This document shows, in pieces, positions 4,848-6,782 of a DNA stretch of 6,782 nt (within the stretch, counting starts at the first letter, position 1; every line of letters begins with the position of its first letter). The translations under genes were made by a program, and so were the position numbers. Source of the DNA: Methylacidiphilaceae bacterium (GTDB lineage Bacteria > Verrucomicrobiota > Verrucomicrobiia > Methylacidiphilales > Methylacidiphilaceae); assembly GCA_028687155.1 (NCBI GenBank), contig JAQUAR010000084.1:1-6782 (forward strand). Direction: 5' to 3'. The notes under the pieces were generated by a model. The model searched no databases. It worked only from the letters and a program-made list of their open reading frames with translations, and was not told the origin of the DNA.

Positions 4848-6782
4848 ATGGCGCACGTCCTCGGAATCGATTTGGGCACGACGAATTCGTGCATGGCGGT
4901 AATGGAGGCGGGACAACCGGTCGTCTTGGAGAACTCGGAAGGGGCGAGAACGACTCCATCGGTCGTGGCATTCACGAGGACGGGAGAGCGCCTCGTGGGG
5001 CAGGCGGCGAAACGGCAGGCGATCACGAACCCGCGAAATACGATCTTTTCGATCAAGCGTTTCGTCGGACGACGATTTTCAGAGGTTCAGGAAGAGGTGA
5101 AGCGGGTTCCCTACCGGGTTGTGGAAGGGAAAGGGGGAGGTTGCGCCGTCGAAGTGGAGATTGGGGCGGATAAGCGGTCCTATAGCCCGGAGGAACTCTC
5201 GGCCTTCATTTTAATGAAATTGAAGGCGGATGCGGAAGCCAAACTCGGCGAGAAGATCGCACAGGCCGTGATCACGGTTCCCGCCTATTTCAACGACAGC
5301 CAACGGCAGGCCACCAAGGACGCGGGGCGGATTGCGGGCCTGGAGGTTCTTCGAATCATCAACGAGCCAACGGCTGCTTCCCTTGCTTATGGGCTGGAGA
5401 AGAAGAAGGACGAGCGCATTGCGGTCTACGATCTTGGCGGGGGGACCTTCGACATCTCCGTTCTGGAAATCGGAGAGGGCGTCTTCGAGGTCAAGGCGAC
5501 CAACGGCGATACGCATCTAGGAGGCGATGATTGGGATGCTGCGATCATGGACTGGCTCATCCAGGAGTTTCAGCAGGAGGCCGGCATCGATCTTCGTCGT
5601 CAGCCCGACGCGGTGCAGCGCCTCAAGGAAGAGGCGGAGCGCGCGAAAATCGCTCTTTCCTCCGCCACCGACTACGAGATCAACCTTCCCTTCATCACAG
5701 CGGATCAGACGGGACCGAAGCATATTCAGAAGAAGCTGACGAGGGCAAAGCTCGAACAGCTCACCGATGCTCTTGCCGAGCGTACGATCCGGCCGGTGAC
5801 AAGCTGCTTGGCGGACTCGAAGCTTTCCGCCTCGGAGATCAACGAGCTGGTTCTGGTCGGAGGGATGACACGCATGCCCAAGATCGTGGAGACGGCTCGC
5901 AGGCTGATCGGCAAAGAGCCTCACAAGGGGGTGAATCCCGACGAGGTGGTTGCCGTGGGAGCAGCGATCCAAGGAGGGGTGTTGCGCGGTCAAGTGAAGG
6001 ATGTGCTTCTCCTCGATGTGACGCCGCTCTCGCTGGCAATCGAGACGGCAGGCGGCATCGCCACCCCGATGATTCCGCGCAATACGACGATCCCGACTCG
6101 GAAGTCGCAAATCTTCAGCACCTTCTCCGATAATCAGCCTAGCGTCGAGATCAAGGTCCTTCAAGGGGAGCGGCCGATGGCTCGCGACAATAAGCTGCTG
6201 GGCGTCTTCCATCTGGATGGAATCCCACCGGCCCCGAGAGGGGTCCCGCAGGTGGAGGTCACTTTCGACACCGATGCGAACGGTATCCTGAATGTCTCGG
6301 CAAAGGATCTCGGCACAGGACGGGAGCAGAAGATTTCGATCACCGGCTCCAGTGGATTATCCAAGGACGAAATCGATCGGATGACTCGGGAGGCGGAGGC
6401 CGCTGCCGAGGAGGACAAGAAGCGGAAAGAGGCAGCCGAAACCAAGAACAATGCGGACAATCTCGCCTATCAGGCTGAAAAGCTTCTGCGGGAACACGGC
6501 GAGCGGATCGATTCGGCCCGGAAGATGGAGATCGAGAACGGGATCTCCCGGTTGCGCGGTCTGCTTTCGGGTGAGGATACAGCCGCCCTGCAAGCGGCGC
6601 TGAACGAGCTCAACGAGAAGATTCAAGCGGTTTCGGCGGAGATGTATCGGGCAAGCGCGTCCGGAGCGCAAGAAGGCGGAACCGCAGGGACGGGAACGCC
6701 GCCGCCACAGGCTCCGGGAGAGGAGTCGGCTGGAAAGGGCGACGTGATCGAGGCCGACTTCGAAATGATCGATAAAGATAAG
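4848..6782 (+). CDS. dnaK: Molecular chaperone DnaK (Hsp70), stop codon just outside window
   Basis: DnaK is the ATP-driven Hsp70 chaperone that binds exposed hydrophobic peptides with the help of DnaJ and GrpE in the cytoplasm. Translating from ATG 4848 gives 645 codons with no stop up to the window edge. The nucleotide-binding domain (1-384) shows GIDLGTTNS (6-14), [20 protein letters not shown] (141-160), DLGGGTFD (195-202) and GGMTRMP (338-344). The interdomain linker is DVLLLD (385-390). The substrate-binding beta domain follows, then the helical lid (from about 500, with [14 protein letters not shown]). After that comes a Gly/Pro/Ala-rich flexible tail from about 604, and the acidic end [14 protein letters not shown]. 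This tail corresponds to the last residues of E. coli DnaK (638 aa), so the stop must lie within a few codons. One small departure is LSLAIET where most DnaKs have LSLGIET. grpE and dnaJ are not in view; mpl is the upstream neighbour. Confidence 0.97.
   Translation, partial: MAHVLGIDLGTTNSCMAVMEAGQPVVLENSEGARTTPSVVAFTRTGERLVGQAAKRQAITNPRNTIFSIKRFVGRRFSEVQEEVKRVPYRVVEGKGGGCAVEVEIGADKRSYSPEELSAFILMKLKADAEAKLGEKIAQAVITVPAYFNDSQRQATKDAGRIAGLEVLRIINEPTAASLAYGLEKKKDERIAVYDLGGGTFDISVLEIGEGVFEVKATNGDTHLGGDDWDAAIMDWLIQEFQQEAGIDLRRQPDAVQRLKEEAERAKIALSSATDYEINLPFITADQTGPKHIQKKLTRAKLEQLTDALAERTIRPVTSCLADSKLSASEINELVLVGGMTRMPKIVETARRLIGKEPHKGVNPDEVVAVGAAIQGGVLRGQVKDVLLLDVTPLSLAIETAGGIATPMIPRNTTIPTRKSQIFSTFSDNQPSVEIKVLQGERPMARDNKLLGVFHLDGIPPAPRGVPQVEVTFDTDANGILNVSAKDLGTGREQKISITGSSGLSKDEIDRMTREAEAAAEEDKKRKEAAETKNNADNLAYQAEKLLREHGERIDSARKMEIENGISRLRGLLSGEDTAALQAALNELNEKIQAVSAEMYRASASGAQEGGTAGTGTPPPQAPGEESAGKGDVIEADFEMIDKDK

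Noticed and set aside
5517..6212. 231-codon ORF on the minus strand opposite dnaK
   Set aside because: Long open frames antisense to Hsp70 genes are well known and gave rise to false 'NAD-specific glutamate dehydrogenase' annotations. The dnaK frame on the plus strand is complete and conserved.

Overview
The window is a stretch of GC-rich bacterial chromosome (about 60% G+C judged by eye) carrying ordinary housekeeping genes. The organism is probably Gram-negative: it encodes Mpl, the recycling ligase for diaminopimelate-type peptidoglycan, and a DnaK with the Gram-negative type of acidic C-terminal tail. The winged-helix protein with its 'WFYTTGKK' wing and the style of DnaK recall Verrucomicrobia or other PVC bacteria, possibly GC-rich methanotrophs related to Methylacidimicrobium. 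That placement is from memory of family style and is only a low-confidence guess.

Layout. Bases 2-304 (+) hold the C-terminal part of a TPR-repeat protein cut by the window edge. It is followed closely by a small winged-helix protein with a coiled-coil start and an Arg/Gly-rich linker (343-756, +). Facing them is ygfZ (1711 to 830, -), a folate-binding Fe-S maintenance protein with the KGCYxGQE signature. A 181-base spacer separates ygfZ from the divergent tadA (1893-2387, +), the tRNA adenosine deaminase that makes inosine-34. Nine bases after tadA comes a 236-residue protein (2397-3107, +) that resembles a free-standing DICT sensory domain. A 163-base spacer with two hairpins and a doubtful 56-codon ORF leads to mpl (3271-4725, +). 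A 122-base spacer with several inverted repeats then leads to dnaK (4848 to beyond the right edge, +). The dnaK frame is open for 645 codons with no stop in the window, and the C-terminal tail shows that the gene ends within a few codons of the edge.

How they fit together. tadA and ygfZ both bear on tRNA modification: TadA directly, and YgfZ through the Fe-S enzyme MiaB in E. coli. mpl serves cell-wall recycling and dnaK protein folding. I see no mobile element, CRISPR array, tRNA or rRNA, phage gene, toxin-antitoxin pair or defence cassette, and no clear new biological system. The items most worth a second look are the DICT-like protein coupled to tadA, the perfect 9-N11-9 inverted repeat straddling the mpl stop codon upstream of dnaK, and the structured spacer ahead of mpl.
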